Part shown: piece by piece, positions 34,691-45,951 of the stretch
How the letters are laid out: every line of letters starts with the position of its first letter
Position numbering within the stretch: the stretch's first letter is position 1
Assembly (NCBI GenBank): GCA_030549335.1
Contig: CM060188.1
Coordinates: 70,152,696-70,216,695, forward strand
DNA length: 64,000 nt
Reading direction: 5' to 3'
Source: Pontederia crassipes
Lineage: Eukaryota > Streptophyta > Magnoliopsida > Commelinales > Pontederiaceae
Made by a program: the position numbers and the translations under genes
The notes under the pieces: model-generated
What the model was told of the DNA's origin: nothing
Databases searched by the model: none
The model's input: the letters and a program-made list of their open reading frames with translations, nothing else

Positions 34691-35650
34691 TGGAAAGACT
34701 TGACGGTTAGGATGAGAAATTTTAATTGGACGGAAACTTTAAGTAAAAAAGATAAGATAATGGGATTCCTCCTTTGATTTGATTTTTAATACCTTAAGGC
34801 AAATCTAATTTTTATCTTTTAATTTAACTTAAATAATAATATATTATTTCTTTTTTTTTTGGTGATCCTCGGCCCGGCCTTACAAGATGTGAAAAAATTA
34901 TAATAATTTAGGTGAGATATAAGAAAATAACTTTTTATATTATGCCACTTCTACATACATTCCATAGTATTTATATTTCGATATTTCTCCAAAAGCGTAA
35001 CACAACGTAGATGACAGTAATAACATTTTCCAGTAAGTTTTAAAAAAAAACAAATATCATTAATTCCTTTGGTTTAACTATTGGGCCGTGATCAACTTTT
35101 TGACGGCCCAGTCAACGGTCTCCGAAGCACTGGTCAGCACTCCATTCTTTCACCAACGAATCATCGAATTACATGTCATCAACGTGACACATGTCATCAT
35201 TTTTATTGGCTCGACTGCGTGTCCACCCAGCAAATGCTGGAAGAGAGAGAGTTAACCGGAACACGATTAAATGATCCGAACCCAACGACGGGTCCGTCAA
35301 AACACGACGACGAGGACGACGAGGCGAGTAAGGCGATCACAAAGACCGACGCCCCCCAGCTCGAGTACTCCGGCCACCGCATCGCCGTCCGTTCACCCGC
35401 CGGTGCTTCTGCTCCGCCCACCGCTCTGGATAGCCGCGCAGCGGGCGTCGCCGCAGTGGCTACCTCCGGGCCTCAGGGCATTTCTCGCCGGAAGATCCCT
35501 TCCGCCGCCGCCGGCTCCTCGCCTCCTCTACCTCAGTCGTCGGACCTCGGACGGGCCCAAACCGGTTCACAGATCCGTGTCCGACCGACCTCGTATTCCG
35601 GGGATCTCCCATTTTGGCAGCAGAATTGGTTCCTGTTCCTCCTCTTCCTC
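34691..35650. other. 5' region of the SDF2-like gene
   Basis: AT-rich from the gypsy edge to about 35050, then increasingly GC-rich towards the SDF2-like start codon. The last 570 bases are open in the same frame as SDF2, with possible upstream in-frame ATGs at 35081 and later. They are most simply promoter and 5' UTR, because the family normally starts at the signal peptide. Confidence 0.5.
35155..35210 (+). promoter_or_regulatory. Possible stress-response motif cluster upstream of the SDF2-like gene
   Basis: Within 56 bases are TCATCG (the same string as a reported plant unfolded-protein-response element, pUPRE-III), AACGTGACA with an ACGT core, and ATTGG (inverted CCAAT). Plant SDF2 is known to be induced by ER stress, so the cluster fits, but these words are short and could occur by chance. 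Confidence 0.3.
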
Positions 35651-37933
35651 ATGGCCGTCGGCTTCTTCGCCATCGCTCTCTTCCTCTACCTAGGGCTTGA
35701 GGTCCCCGAGGGCTCCCCCGCTCCAGCGTCCGCCTCCCAGGAAGGCGTGCAGGTAAACGAATGATCTGATACTGAACCCGAGGGCTTCCCCGCTTTAGTT
35801 TCTACCGAATCGGTTAGTTTATCTTAATGTGTTTAGGTTTTGGTTGTATATGTTGATAGATCACTTATGGTAGCGTAATTAAGCTGATGCACGAGAGGAC
35901 GAAGTTTCGGCTGCATTCTCACGATGTGCCATATGGATCAGGGAGCGGGCAGCAGTCTGTTACTGGATTCCCCAATGTGGATGATTCCAATAGCTACTGG
36001 GTATGCTTTACGTTTATTTCTATGATCTTTGCAACCATTTTAAAAGAAAAAATTTCTGGTTTTAAGTTATGCATTAAAGTGCTATACCTACAGTCGTGTT
36101 TGCTAACCACAACTTGAGAATTTAAGGTGGACCAAAACTGTGTAATCTTTTCTTGGGAGGGGAAACTAGATAACTTACAGTAAATACACAACATTTTGTC
36201 TTTGATGTATCGATTAGCTTTCATATTTTGATGTACTCCTAAGGATTGTGGATTGGTTTATGTGAACTCCATAGACCGTTTATATCCAACTTGATTTGTT
36301 TTGATGGATGGGCGTGCTGACTAGAGCGGAATGGCGTCGTATGATCCATGTAGCCGACCCCACCTAGTGGGATAAGGCTTTGTTGTTGTTGATGGGCGTG
36401 CTGATTGGTTGACATATCTTAACTCATTACTTTAGATTACTGTAAACTGTTTTGGAGTTTTATGATTTCGTTACACGTTAGTTGGGTATGTAAAAAGGGG
36501 CGAACTTGCTTCTTAACCAACGAAGAAGAAAACTTCCCAATTTCATTCCACAACAGAACGTTATTCCTTTTCAACTAATTTAGACAAGAATAATTTGATG
36601 AAATATTGGGACTTTAATTTCTACTGTTATAGTTCTTCAGTCTCCTGGATGCTGGGTAAGTTAATTTCTTTCTTTTTGGGTAAATGCTGCAGATTGTGAA
36701 GCCTGCAATTGACTCGTCTGCTAAGCAAGGTGACACCATTCCGAAAGGGACCATCATACGTTTACAGCACATGAGAACTCGAAGGTGGCTGCATAGCCAC
36801 TTGCATGCTTCTCCCATTTCTGGCAATTTGGAGGTTAGTATTGTTGACATCTTTTATTTTTTTTTTTTGGAATTCTTGTCTATGCTGCCTACTGGTTCAG
36901 ACAACCAAAGCTTGCATACTTGTTTTGGTTGTCAATATTCGAGTAGAGGCCTTTTCCTGATGGGCCAGCAATTTTTAATATGCCTTGTGTTGGTTATCCC
37001 AATATTTCTGATATCATTTCCCTTCTGTAGTAACTGCTGTCACCTGGTGTTAGATCTTTACTATTGCCAATTATTCCAATCTTTGTATATATCCATTGTC
37101 CATAAAGTAGTTTTGAATTTTTTTTCTGCTGCCATTTGCAGTCATGATGCATCCATTGTGCACTAGTGTAGTTCTTGAATATTTACTATGTATATAATAT
37201 GGCAGGTTTCCAGTTTCTGGTGCTTTATTTCACATCTTTAACTTCATGTTCTTATCTTAGGCTAGTAATATCCATGAGCTCCAACTGGATAAATCCTCTT
37301 TTTCAGTGGTTTCAAGTGTTATACATTGTTCTGTTGTCATAGAATTGGTTAAAGACAAAATGCTGGAAATTCTAGTCCGTGCTTTTATTTCATACTCATT
37401 ATCCCTAGTTCTTGATGATTATGTTATTTAACAGGTTAGCTGCTTTGGAGGTGAGGGTGAGTCTGACACAGGAGATTTATGGAGGTGAGAGTTCCTTTTA
37501 TATCTTGGATTTTTATTCATAACTATTTTATGTGCAACTGCATGTTTCATCATCTGAGATCATGTTGTTCAGGTTGGAGATTGAGGGGAATGGAGAAACA
37601 TGGAGGCAAGACCAGAGGATAAGACTACGTCATGTTGACACTATGGGTTATCTGCATAGCCATGACAAAAAATACTCTCGTATAGCTGGAGGGCAACAAG
37701 AGGTAAAAGTTTTTAGTTACCGAATGTTTAATACACCAGTCATTGCAAATTTGCTTCAAAAGAAATTATACCTTCTTGAATGCTACCTTTAGTAGAAGTG
37801 CTCCAACAGAAAATGCCTCTTGGTTGAAGACAAGATTATCTATTTTCAGGTTTGCGGCGTTCGGGATAAGCGTCCTGACAATGTTTGGTTAGCCGCTGAA
37901 GGTGTTTATCTACCAGTAAATGAGAGCAAGTGA
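35651..37933 (+). CDS. SDF2: SDF2-like protein (stromal cell-derived factor 2), MIR-domain ER protein
   Basis: Six exons with GT-AG introns and matching phases: 35651-35752, 35860-36000, 36693-36833, 37435-37484, 37573-37702 and 37850-37933. The product is 215 residues, close to Arabidopsis SDF2. Residues 1 to about 25 form a signal peptide (MAVGFFAIALFLYLGLEVPE). Three MIR repeats follow: GSVIKLMHERTKFRLHSHDV (about 39-58), TIIRLQHMRTRRWLHSHLHA in exon 3, and RIRLRHVDTMGYLHSHDKKY in exon 5. The end is LAAEGVYLPVNESK, as in plant SDF2, with no HDEL. The family is secretory, works in the ER lumen with ERdj3 and BiP in folding and quality control, and in Arabidopsis supports accumulation of the immune receptor EFR. 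No defect is visible. The start was chosen by the signal peptide and family length. Confidence 0.95.
36321..36390 (+). mobile_element. 5'-truncated Au-type SINE in intron 2 of SDF2
   Basis: About 70 bp contains ATGTAGCCGACCCCACCTAG, then GTGGGATAAGGCTT, and ends in (TTG)n, the 3' end of plant Au SINEs. A perfect 14-bp direct repeat, GATGGGCGTGCTGA, flanks it at 36307-36320 and 36391-36404. That is the target duplication expected of LINE-driven insertion. The 5' Pol III promoter part is missing. It lies in the sense direction relative to SDF2 and away from both splice sites. Confidence 0.9.
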
Positions 37934-38961
37934 TTCATCTTCTTGAGCTGCAGAGTATGACTGTCTGTCATCTCATCCAGGTCTGGTTTCAGACTTTCAG
38001 CTGTTACCAGAATTTTTGTGTTACTGTCTTACTGACTGCAAATCAAGATTGTGGGATGTTGTTTGATGATGAAAGGTACCGTCGCCCACTCCATTAGGTG
38101 TTCGTTATTATAAATCAGATAAATGTAATGTACGCAAACGTCTTATCCCTATTGTGCAAAACTTCGCTTCCTTTTTATGGACTGCTTCATATGTGAGTTC
38201 GCATTCTTCGGCAGAAAAGATCCAAACCCGCTGCTTAGATTTGGCAAGTTAGATTCGAACAAACAGCTATATCCAACCCTCTGCTCATGTCGATGTAAAG
38301 TTAGATTCGAACACTAGTATATCTACGCATCTGCTTCGGTGGATCTAGAAGTCGAAAAACGTGACTACAAGAAGAGATGGCTCTACCTGTCTCCAGATTA
38401 ATGTGTGTTTGGTGAGTACTGAGCTTTTGCAAAATTTACACAAATCTCAGAACCGGGAAACATTACATGGCTGCACTTTTTTTAAAAAATATTTAATCAT
38501 AATTTCATCTTAAATGTATTTTCAATTATCTCTGTCTCAAATTTCTCCATTCTCACCGATGTCTTTTATCTTTTTTTTTTTAATTTTTAGAAGCTTTGCC
38601 ATTTTCTTTCTCTCAACTAAAATACGTTACAATTGTTGCACACACTTAATACCATAAAATCTATCCTCGCAATGCCTCCTCACGTTTCCAAACTCCAACC
38701 AATACCAACTATATAAGATCATTAAGTCAAACTTTTTTTTTTCTATCGACATTCATCGATGTTCTGGAATTCTGGTGATTTAAAAAATTGAACACGTTAT
38801 TCGATTGGGCTAATCATCCTTGATTTGTCTCATAAATCTTTGATGATGAAATTGGTGACTCTTCGTCGCACATCCGTCCGTTTAGTTTTTTCATTTAAAA
38901 CTTGGACGAAGTGGTCGAAGTGAGATTTTTGAATGAAACCATCGAGATGCAGCTTAGCGCG
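37934..38961. other. 3' flank of SDF2-like gene
   Basis: Begins with the SDF2-like 3' UTR (possible AATAAA-like signals in the AT-rich part near 38110-38130). The remainder, to the chromovirus, is AT-rich with no recognisable frame or element end. Confidence 0.5.
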
Positions 38962-39504
38962 TGTAACGGGGTCGTTTTTTCGCTCGACCGACCCGTGCGG
39001 CGCCTAGACGTGCCCAACGTCTAGGCAAGCTCTTTTGAGCGCTTTGCGGAAGTTTGCTTATGCCACTTTTTATATGCCACAACTTTTGGGACGCACGGTC
39101 CCGAGCGGACGCTTCTTCGGTGGAGGCGTTTGTGAACAAACGGGCACCTCGGCGTAACGCTCAATCGCTTGGGACGCTTTGGGACGCTCTTTTGTGGGTT
39201 GTCACCCCACGCTTGAGGCACAATGCTAAATTTAGGGAAGCTTGAAATCTTTGTTGAGTAAATAGGAATGATTACAATGCTTCGGGGGAGGACTAGCGGG
39301 TCTCCCCTACTATACCATCGTTTCGGGTGGTAGAATTGCGACGTGTGATGTGGAGGACCATCTCCGGGGGTGCACTTTTCTGGAGTGCAAATTACAAAAC
39401 TACCACCATCACACTTAGAAAATAAACTAAGTACAAAAGTGAGTTGAAAAGGAAAATACATGATAAGATAACTCGACGTGCCCCGGGGAGAAGCTCCCGG
39501 GACA
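38962..39504 (-). repeat. 3' LTR of the chromovirus
   Basis: TGTAACGGGG to CCCGGGACA on the plus strand. About 98% identical to 44130-44671. Confidence 0.95.
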
Positions 39505-39515
39505 TTCTCCCCCAC

Positions 39516-42500
39516 TCAAGTCAGCGACGTCCCTGGAGCTGTGGCTTGGAATTCTTCAATCTTCTGCTTGAACTGCCACAAGTCTTCGGCTGTCTCCCAA
39601 CTTGTGTCGGCGTCCGGTCTTCCGCTCCATCGAACAAGGTACTCCTTCTTCCGATTCTTCGTGCGGACGACAAGTACTTCTTCAACTTGATCAGTAAACT
39701 GCTGACGGATGGCCGGCGGAGCGCGGTCTGAAACCCCACGCCCGGGATCTTCAGTGTCTTCAACGAAAGGCTTGAGCAGGCTGACATGGAAGACGGGGTG
39801 TTGTTGCATCTGAGACGGGAGTTCCAACTTGTAGGACACTTTGCCTACCTTCTTCAGGATCTTGAAGGGGCCCTCGTAACGCCTAACGAGGCCCTTGTGC
39901 AGATTCTTCCCACTTAGCCGAAGATGTTGGACCAGCTTCACCAGGACCAAGTCTCCGACTTCAAAGTTGACGTCCCGTCGGGCGGCGTCCGCCCACTTCT
40001 TCATGCACTTCGATGCCTTGTGCAAACATGTTCTCGCCATGTCGTTCTGCTCATGCCATTCCCTCGCCATGCGATGAGCGGCGAGGACTTTGCCACCATA
40101 AGAGGTGGCGACGGCCTGGGGCGTCAGAGGTTGCTGCCCCGTCACTATCTCGAAGGGACTCCGATTGGTCGACTCGCTTCGTTGTAGGTTGTAGGAGAAT
40201 TGCGCGATGTCGAGTAGCTTCGCCCAGTCCTTCTGATTGGCACTCACATAGTGCCGCAAGTAGATCTCCAGAATACAATTCACCCTCTCAGTTTGGCCGT
40301 CGGTTTGAGGATGAAGTGATGTCGAGAAATGCAGGTTGGAGCCCATCATCGTGAACAATTCCTTCCAGAAGTTGCCAACGAATCGCCCATCCCGATCGCT
40401 GACGATGCTTTGTGGTAGGCCCCAATACTTCACTACATGCTTCATGAATAACTCCGCAGCTTCAGTAGCAGGACAACTTGCGGAGCCGGCGGCGAAGATG
40501 ACATACTTGGAGAACCGATCAACGACCACCATGATGGTACCTGCCCCTTCAGACTTAGGCAGGCCCATGATGAAGTCCATGGATGCATCCTTCCATGGAC
40601 GCTCTGGGATAGGCAGGGGTTCCAGAAGTCCGTCGGGCGCTTGATGGAGGTTCTTGTCTTGCTGGCAAACAAGGCATGTCTTCACGAAGGCCTCAATGTC
40701 GTCCTTCATCCTTGGCCAGAAGTAGTTGTCTTCGATGAGAGCCAAAGTGCGGCGGATGCCCGGATGTCCCGCCCACTTGGAGTCATGGCACTCTTGCATG
40801 ATAGTGCGCCGCAAGTTGTCGAAGAGGTGAACGTATATGCGACGTTCCTTGGTGAGGATCAGCCCATCTTCCACCCAAAAGCGGCGTGTCTTACCCTCCT
40901 TCGCCTGCTCGAACAAGTTCTTTGTCGTGGGATCCGACTCCAATCCCTTCTTGATCCTCTCGATGAGGTCGGCCTGAGAGGAGCTCATGGCCGCCAATTC
41001 CGCACGTCGGCTGAGGGCGTCGGCAACGACATTCGTCTTGCCAGGTTTGTACTCCAGGACATAGTCGAATTCCGCCATGAAATCTTGCCATCTTGCTTGC
41101 TTCGGCGAGAGCTTCTTCTGTGTCTCGAAGTAACTTGTCGCGACATTGTCCGTCTTGATGTGAAATCGCGACCCGAGAAGGTAGTGCCGCCATGTTCTAA
41201 GGCAGTGAATCACCGCGGTCATCTCCTTCTCCTGAACGGCGTAGCGCCGCTCCGTGTCGTTGAGTTTGCGACTCTCGAACGCCACGGGATGCCCCTCCTG
41301 CATAAGAACTCCTCCAATGGCATAGTCAGAAGCATCTGTCTGTACCTCGTAGGACTTGGTGTGGTCTGGCAGGACGAGCACTGGTTCCTCCGTCATGGCC
41401 CTCTTGAGGGTGTCGAACGCTTCCTGGCATGTCGGCGTCCACTCCCACTTCACATTCTTCCGGAGGAGATTCGTCAAAGGGGTCGTCACATGTGAATACC
41501 CCTTGACGAACCGTCTATAGTAGTTCGTCAGGCCAAGGAACGAACGCATGTCGGGAACCCGCTTGGGCGGTTCCCACTCCACGATGGCCCGAATCTTCGC
41601 GCCATCCATCTTCAACTTCCCACTTCCGACGACATGTCCCAAGAAGTGTACTTCCGGTTGAGCGAAGGCACACTTCTCCCGCTTGACGTAGAGCTCGTTC
41701 TGCCGCAACACCTCGAACACTTGCCGAATGTGCTCGATATGCTCCTCCAAGGTGCGGCTGTAGATCATGATGTCGTCGAGGTATACAACCACGAACCTGT
41801 CAAGGAATGGCTGCAATACCTTATTCATGAGAGTGCAGAAGGTCGCCGGGGCGTTGGTGAGGCCGAATGGCATCACGAGGAACTCGTAGGAGCCGTATCT
41901 TGTGACGCACGCCGTCTTCTGCACATCCTCCTCCGTGATTCGGACTTGCCAATAGCCCGAACGAATGTCCAACTTGGTAAACCATCTTGCACCGCCAAGT
42001 TGGTCGAACAAATCCGCCACCAAGGGGATGGGGTACTTGTTCTTCACCGTAAGCTTGTTGAGCGCCCGGTAGTCGATGCACATCCGGAGGGAACCGTCAT
42101 GCTTCTTCTGGAAGAGAACCGGGGCGCCATATGGAGATTTTGAAGGCCGAACATATCCGGCATCCAATAGTTCGGTGAGTTGCTTACAGAGTTCTGCGAG
42201 TTCCGGAGGAGCGAGCCGATAGGGGACTCCATGTGGGGCTTTAGATCCTGGGACTAAGTCGATGACATGGTCCACTTCACGCTTCGGAGGCAACCGCTTT
42301 GGGAGTTTCGGGGGCATGACGTTCGCAAAATCCTCAAGGGTTTCAAGGACTTTAGGAGGTATTGGAGTGGAGGGCCCCGGATCTTCCAAGATGGCGGTCG
42401 CCAGGAAGGTGTGCTCCTGTTTGCGCAACCCCTTCGCCACTTGCATGGCGGAGAGGGTCTTCTGTTTGAGGTCTCCGCCTGACCTCACAGGGACGTTGTA

Positions 42501-42527
42501 AGGTCCCTTGGGATCGAAGATAACCAT
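39516..42527 (-). CDS. chromovirus pol: RT, RNase H, integrase, chromodomain
   Basis: An open frame of 1003 residues. RT spans about residues 110-330 ([20 protein letters not shown], catalytic YLDDIMIYS). RNase H is near 390-510 ([20 protein letters not shown]). The integrase zinc-binding region is near 580-640 (CLVCQQDKN), and the core has [20 protein letters not shown] and [12 protein letters not shown]. The chromodomain at about 940-990 ([20 protein letters not shown]) would read histone marks and steer integration towards particular chromatin. It lies directly upstream of the polypurine tract and 3' LTR. This is a retrotransposon gene. Long plus-strand frames over it, up to 284 residues, are its shadows. 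Confidence 0.95.
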   Translation of the reverse strand: MVIFDPKGPYNVPVRSGGDLKQKTLSAMQVAKGLRKQEHTFLATAILEDPGPSTPIPPKVLETLEDFANVMPPKLPKRLPPKREVDHVIDLVPGSKAPHGVPYRLAPPELAELCKQLTELLDAGYVRPSKSPYGAPVLFQKKHDGSLRMCIDYRALNKLTVKNKYPIPLVADLFDQLGGARWFTKLDIRSGYWQVRITEEDVQKTACVTRYGSYEFLVMPFGLTNAPATFCTLMNKVLQPFLDRFVVVYLDDIMIYSRTLEEHIEHIRQVFEVLRQNELYVKREKCAFAQPEVHFLGHVVGSGKLKMDGAKIRAIVEWEPPKRVPDMRSFLGLTNYYRRFVKGYSHVTTPLTNLLRKNVKWEWTPTCQEAFDTLKRAMTEEPVLVLPDHTKSYEVQTDASDYAIGGVLMQEGHPVAFESRKLNDTERRYAVQEKEMTAVIHCLRTWRHYLLGSRFHIKTDNVATSYFETQKKLSPKQARWQDFMAEFDYVLEYKPGKTNVVADALSRRAELAAMSSSQADLIERIKKGLESDPTTKNLFEQAKEGKTRRFWVEDGLILTKERRIYVHLFDNLRRTIMQECHDSKWAGHPGIRRTLALIEDNYFWPRMKDDIEAFVKTCLVCQQDKNLHQAPDGLLEPLPIPERPWKDASMDFIMGLPKSEGAGTIMVVVDRFSKYVIFAAGSASCPATEAAELFMKHVVKYWGLPQSIVSDRDGRFVGNFWKELFTMMGSNLHFSTSLHPQTDGQTERVNCILEIYLRHYVSANQKDWAKLLDIAQFSYNLQRSESTNRSPFEIVTGQQPLTPQAVATSYGGKVLAAHRMAREWHEQNDMARTCLHKASKCMKKWADAARRDVNFEVGDLVLVKLVQHLRLSGKNLHKGLVRRYEGPFKILKKVGKVSYKLELPSQMQQHPVFHVSLLKPFVEDTEDPGRGVSDRAPPAIRQQFTDQVEEVLVVRTKNRKKEYLVRWSGRPDADTSWETAEDLWQFKQKIEEFQATAPGTSLT

Positions 42528-42563
42528 CGAATTGGTGAGCGGGATGACACATGCAGCGATGTG

Positions 42564-43592
42564 TCACAGAAAAGAGATGTCCGTCACCACTTCGTAGTCA
42601 TCCACTGGTGCCACCGTCACGTCGAAGCTTCCCGACCACTTGCCGATGCGAACCTTCACTCCAGGAGAAATTCCTGTGGTCGAGATAGACTTCGCGTTCA
42701 CCGTCTTGAACGTGGCGTTAGTCTTCTGGAGTGGCAGCTTTAGCTTCTTGGCGGCCACTTCTGACACGAACAACTCCGATGCTCTCGTGTCAATGAGGGT
42801 GTTGAAGACTTGCCCGTTCAACTCGATATCCGCATAAAGTCGCGCAGCCGATGAAGGACCCTTCGAGGCGTTGATGGCACTGAGGACGTGCATCGAGCTG
42901 AGACACGCCTCCTCCTTCTCTTTTTCCTTCTCGTCGGGGCAATACATTGCGTTGACTGTCGCCTTTTGCGGACAATCGCTCGTCCAATGAGGACCCTTGC
43001 AAATGTAGCAAGGCTTTGGCGGCTTCCCGTCCCTTTTGAATCTTCCATTGTTGGACTTCCCGTCTTGGTGTCCCTTGCCTTTGTCCTGATAGTGCGGCTT
43101 GCCTCCTTGTGACTTGGACTTCTCTCCCCCACCATTGCCCTTGCCCAAGGGCCTTGGTGGTGGAGTGCTCGCTTTGGCGTACTCCACGAGCGATTCAGCA
43201 GCGGCGATTAGCGAGCGGAGGTTGGGGCAATCTCGTCGCTCCAACTCCGTCCTAGCCCATGGCTTCAAACCCTTCACGAAGACCGCCAAAAATGTGTCTT
43301 CGTCCACTTGGGAATTCTGTAGGCGGAGCTCGGTGAACTCTTTCACGTACTCCTTCAACGTGCCCTTCTGGCAAATGTTGAACAACGCAATCTTGGCCTC
43401 CAGTCCCGACTTGGCAGGGCAGAAGTAGTTGATAAGCTGCCTCTTGAAGTCGTCCCACCTCTCAATGGGACCCACAATGCCACGCTCCACGTCGTCGCAA
43501 TGGCACCGCCACCATAGACTCGCCGCATCTTGCAAGTAGAAGGATGCGGTCTTCACCATCCTTACTTCGGACGTCACGTCCAAGGCCTCCAT
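42564..43592 (-). CDS. chromovirus gag C-terminal part and protease
   Basis: A frame of 342 residues. The first part is a gag body (SLWWRCHCDDVERGI, FTELRLQNSQVDEDTFLAVF). The zinc knuckle CYICKGPHWTSDCP follows near residue 195. Next is a retropepsin-type segment (ADIELNGQVFNTLIDTRASE, residues about 255-275). It lies just upstream of the pol frame. Part of the chromovirus at 38962-44671. Confidence 0.9.
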   Translation of the reverse strand: MEALDVTSEVRMVKTASFYLQDAASLWWRCHCDDVERGIVGPIERWDDFKRQLINYFCPAKSGLEAKIALFNICQKGTLKEYVKEFTELRLQNSQVDEDTFLAVFVKGLKPWARTELERRDCPNLRSLIAAAESLVEYAKASTPPPRPLGKGNGGGEKSKSQGGKPHYQDKGKGHQDGKSNNGRFKRDGKPPKPCYICKGPHWTSDCPQKATVNAMYCPDEKEKEKEEACLSSMHVLSAINASKGPSSAARLYADIELNGQVFNTLIDTRASELFVSEVAAKKLKLPLQKTNATFKTVNAKSISTTGISPGVKVRIGKWSGSFDVTVAPVDDYEVVTDISFL

Positions 43593-44092
43593 GTACCTTT
43601 AGACGTTCCACAGGAAGTCGTTGATCTCCCTTGCCGACCGCTCGCCTTTGTAGGGCCTCGGCTTTGGCACATCAATTCTTGCCTGGCGGGCGCCTCAGGG
43701 CGCCGCCCGTCTCCATAGCATCGCTTGAGCTCCTCCCGGAAGATCTGGAACTCTTGCTCCATTTCGAACTGCATGTTTGAGAGACCATTGTCCAAGGTCT
43801 CCCGCATGTCCATGATTGTCGCTTCCATGGACTCGAGACGCGTATACAACGGCGCCATCTCTTCCCGCACCGTGGCAAGATCCACGGTCTTCTCCAACTC
43901 CCGCTCGTGCGTTGCGAGTTGGTCTTGCATCTCGCCCACGTCCAATTGGAATTGGCCGAGGCGTTGCTCGAAGACGGACATGGTGTCCTTCGAGCGGGCG
44001 CGCCCTCGATCGTGGCGGCCCTTCTCCGGTGCAACGGGTTCATTCGTCATCTTCGAGTTCGACGTCATTTCACCTTGATCGCCGAACGCCAA
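43574..44092 (-). CDS. chromovirus gag N-terminal part
   Basis: A frame of 172 residues beginning MAFGDQGEMTSNSKMTNEPV, about 25 bases inside the primer-binding site. It contains a predicted coiled coil (ELEKTVDLATVREEMAPLYT), common in chromovirus gag N-termini. Part of the chromovirus at 38962-44671. Confidence 0.8.
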   Translation of the reverse strand: MAFGDQGEMTSNSKMTNEPVAPEKGRHDRGRARSKDTMSVFEQRLGQFQLDVGEMQDQLATHERELEKTVDLATVREEMAPLYTRLESMEATIMDMRETLDNGLSNMQFEMEQEFQIFREELKRCYGDGRRPEAPARQELMCQSRGPTKASGRQGRSTTSCGTSKGTWRPWT

Positions 44093-44129
44093 CTTGAGCG
44101 GTCCCAGAAACGCTGCTCTGATACCAACT

Positions 44130-44671
44130 TGTCACGGGGTCGTTTTTCGCTCGACCGACCCGTGCGGCGCCTAGACGTGCCCAACGTCTAGGCAAGCTCT
44201 TTTGAGCACTTTGCGGAAGCTTGCTTATGCCACTTTTTGTATGCCACAACTTTTGGGACGCACGGTCCCGAGCGGACGCTTCTTCGGTGGAGGCGTTTGT
44301 GAACAAACGGGCACCTCGGCGTAACGCTCGATCGCTTGGGACGCTTTGGGACGCTCTTTTGTGGGTTGCCACCCCACGCTTGAGGCACAATGCTAGATTT
44401 AGGGAAGCTTGAAATCTTTGTTGAGTAAATAGGAATGATTACAACGCTTCGGGGGAGGACTAGCGGGTCTCCCCTACTATACCACCGTTTCGGGTGGTAG
44501 AATTGCGACGTGTGATGTGGAGGACCATTTCCGGGGGTGCACTTTTCTGGAGTGCAAATTACAAAACTACCACCATCACACTTAGAAAATAAACTAAGTA
44601 CAAAAGTGAGTTGAAAAGGAAAATACATGATAAGATAACTCGACGTGCCCCGGGGAGAAGCCCCCGGGACA
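44130..44671 (-). repeat. 5' LTR of the chromovirus
   Basis: TGTCACGGGG to CCCGGGACA on the plus strand, followed on the minus strand by the initiator-Met primer-binding site. Confidence 0.95.
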
Positions 44672-44695
44672 CGCGCAGGGTAGCTAGAGCATTTT

Positions 44696-44893
44696 TTTTA
44701 TATTTTTTGAATTTCAAATTAATATTAATTTTAGCAACTATGAAATATAATTATATCCTAATGAACATTAAAGTTGTAAATTATCATAACATTTGACTTT
44801 TTTATTTCATAACATATATGTATTTAATAAAAAATAAATCGCTAAAAAATGTTATTTTTTTTTATAAATCTATATCTATATTCTATATATAAT
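44696..44893 (+). repeat. Diverged copy of the AT-rich repeat found at 15355-16348
   Basis: Shares AACATTAAAGTTGTAAATTA, CATAACATTTGACT, TTTCATAACAT and AAAAAATAAATCGC blocks, in order, with the units at 15.5-16.2 kb. Only part of the unit is present. It ends where a CACTA-like terminus begins. Confidence 0.6.
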
Positions 44894-45758
44894 CTCTACA
44901 AGAAAATTACGAATTTTTGGCATACACTTTTCAATAGACAATGATCTTTTACATTTTCCGACGATATTTGCGACAAAAAGAAAAATTGGGTTGAATTTTT
45001 GTCGCTAGTATTGAAGGATTAAACCTTCCGAATTATCAATAGATTTTTGCATCCGTCAGTAATTGTATTTATGATAATATATATATTATAATATAATTTC
45101 ATGATTAATATTTTAATATTAATTTTTTTATGGACCTTACCTTTGGTATTATAATGGATAAAAGAATCATGTTGGTAATTAGAATAAGAGAGAGTGAAAG
45201 AGGAAAAATCAGGCGAGAGAAATTTTAATAATAAAATTTTCCACGACTTCGCCCTTTGGAATTATTGATAAATTTCCTATTCATCCATAATACGGAAGGC
45301 TAAGCCCATTGATAAATGAAATATAATAAAATACATTATAATAATCTCTCCCTCCCCTCTCCTATATCTCTTTCATCTCTCACTCCCATCACTCTCTCCC
45401 TCTTCATTCTCTCTTTCGGCTTCAGCGAAGGCGTAGTGGCTCCGCCGGCCCTCTCCCATCCCTCTTTCTCAACTCCGATCGTACTCTCTCTCTCTCAGCT
45501 CCAGCGAAGGCGTAGGCGGATTCAACCTCCCTCTCTCGACTTTGGTTAGATCGACTGTCTGGCAGCTAGATCCTGTAGCTGCTTGGCGCCAGATTCGACC
45601 CCTTGGCACCTACGGCCGAATTCCGATCGCCATGTGTTAGATCCGACCTCCTGTCGATCGCCTGGAGCCTACGACCAGATTTCGACCACCACGCGCCGGA
45701 TCCGATAGTCTACATCCACGGCCGAATTTTGGCCACCAAGCATCAGATCCGACCGAGG

Positions 45759-45951
45759 TGGAATTGTTTGTAACATGTAGAACTAGATGGAAGAAGAAGT
45801 TTATTACCAAAAACATATTTACAACTTGTAATGATCAGAGTTATTTATACATGACAGTTATAATTGTCGTTTCACAAACCAAATGCCACGTGTACTAATC
45901 TTTCTTATATGTACAATTATAGTATACATGTTCAACTTGTATGACTCAACA
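45759..45951 (-). repeat. 3' LTR of the copia element
   Basis: Plus-strand GGAATTGTTTGTAACATG to TGACTCAACA. Shares about 96% of aligned bases with the right LTR. Confidence 0.85.

Larger units (their letters stand above)
38962..44671 (-). mobile_element. Ty3/gypsy chromovirus, near full length, young
   Basis: Paired LTRs (38962-39504 and 44130-44671) in minus orientation. The primer-binding site for initiator tRNA-Met is at 44115-44126 (GCTCTGATACCA on plus), next to the 5' LTR. A polypurine tract (GTGGGGGAGAA on minus) abuts the 3' LTR. Gag, protease, RT, RNase H, integrase and a C-terminal chromodomain are in order. The LTRs differ at about 11 of 542 sites, roughly 2%, almost all transitions. 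With a commonly used grass rate of 1.3e-8 per site per year this suggests somewhat under one million years. CGCG abuts both ends, consistent with a 4-5-bp target duplication. It appears broken in about two places. LTR size and the chromodomain suggest the Galadriel or Reina group, but that is uncertain. Confidence 0.95.

Noticed and set aside
35271-35693. A 140-residue Arg/Pro/Ser-rich plus-strand frame before SDF2
   Set aside because: It is out of frame with SDF2, low in complexity, and lies in the GC-rich leader and first exon.
40641-41495. A 284-residue plus-strand open frame
   Set aside because: It is the antisense shadow of the chromovirus pol gene, whose RT, RNase H and integrase motifs lie on the minus strand.
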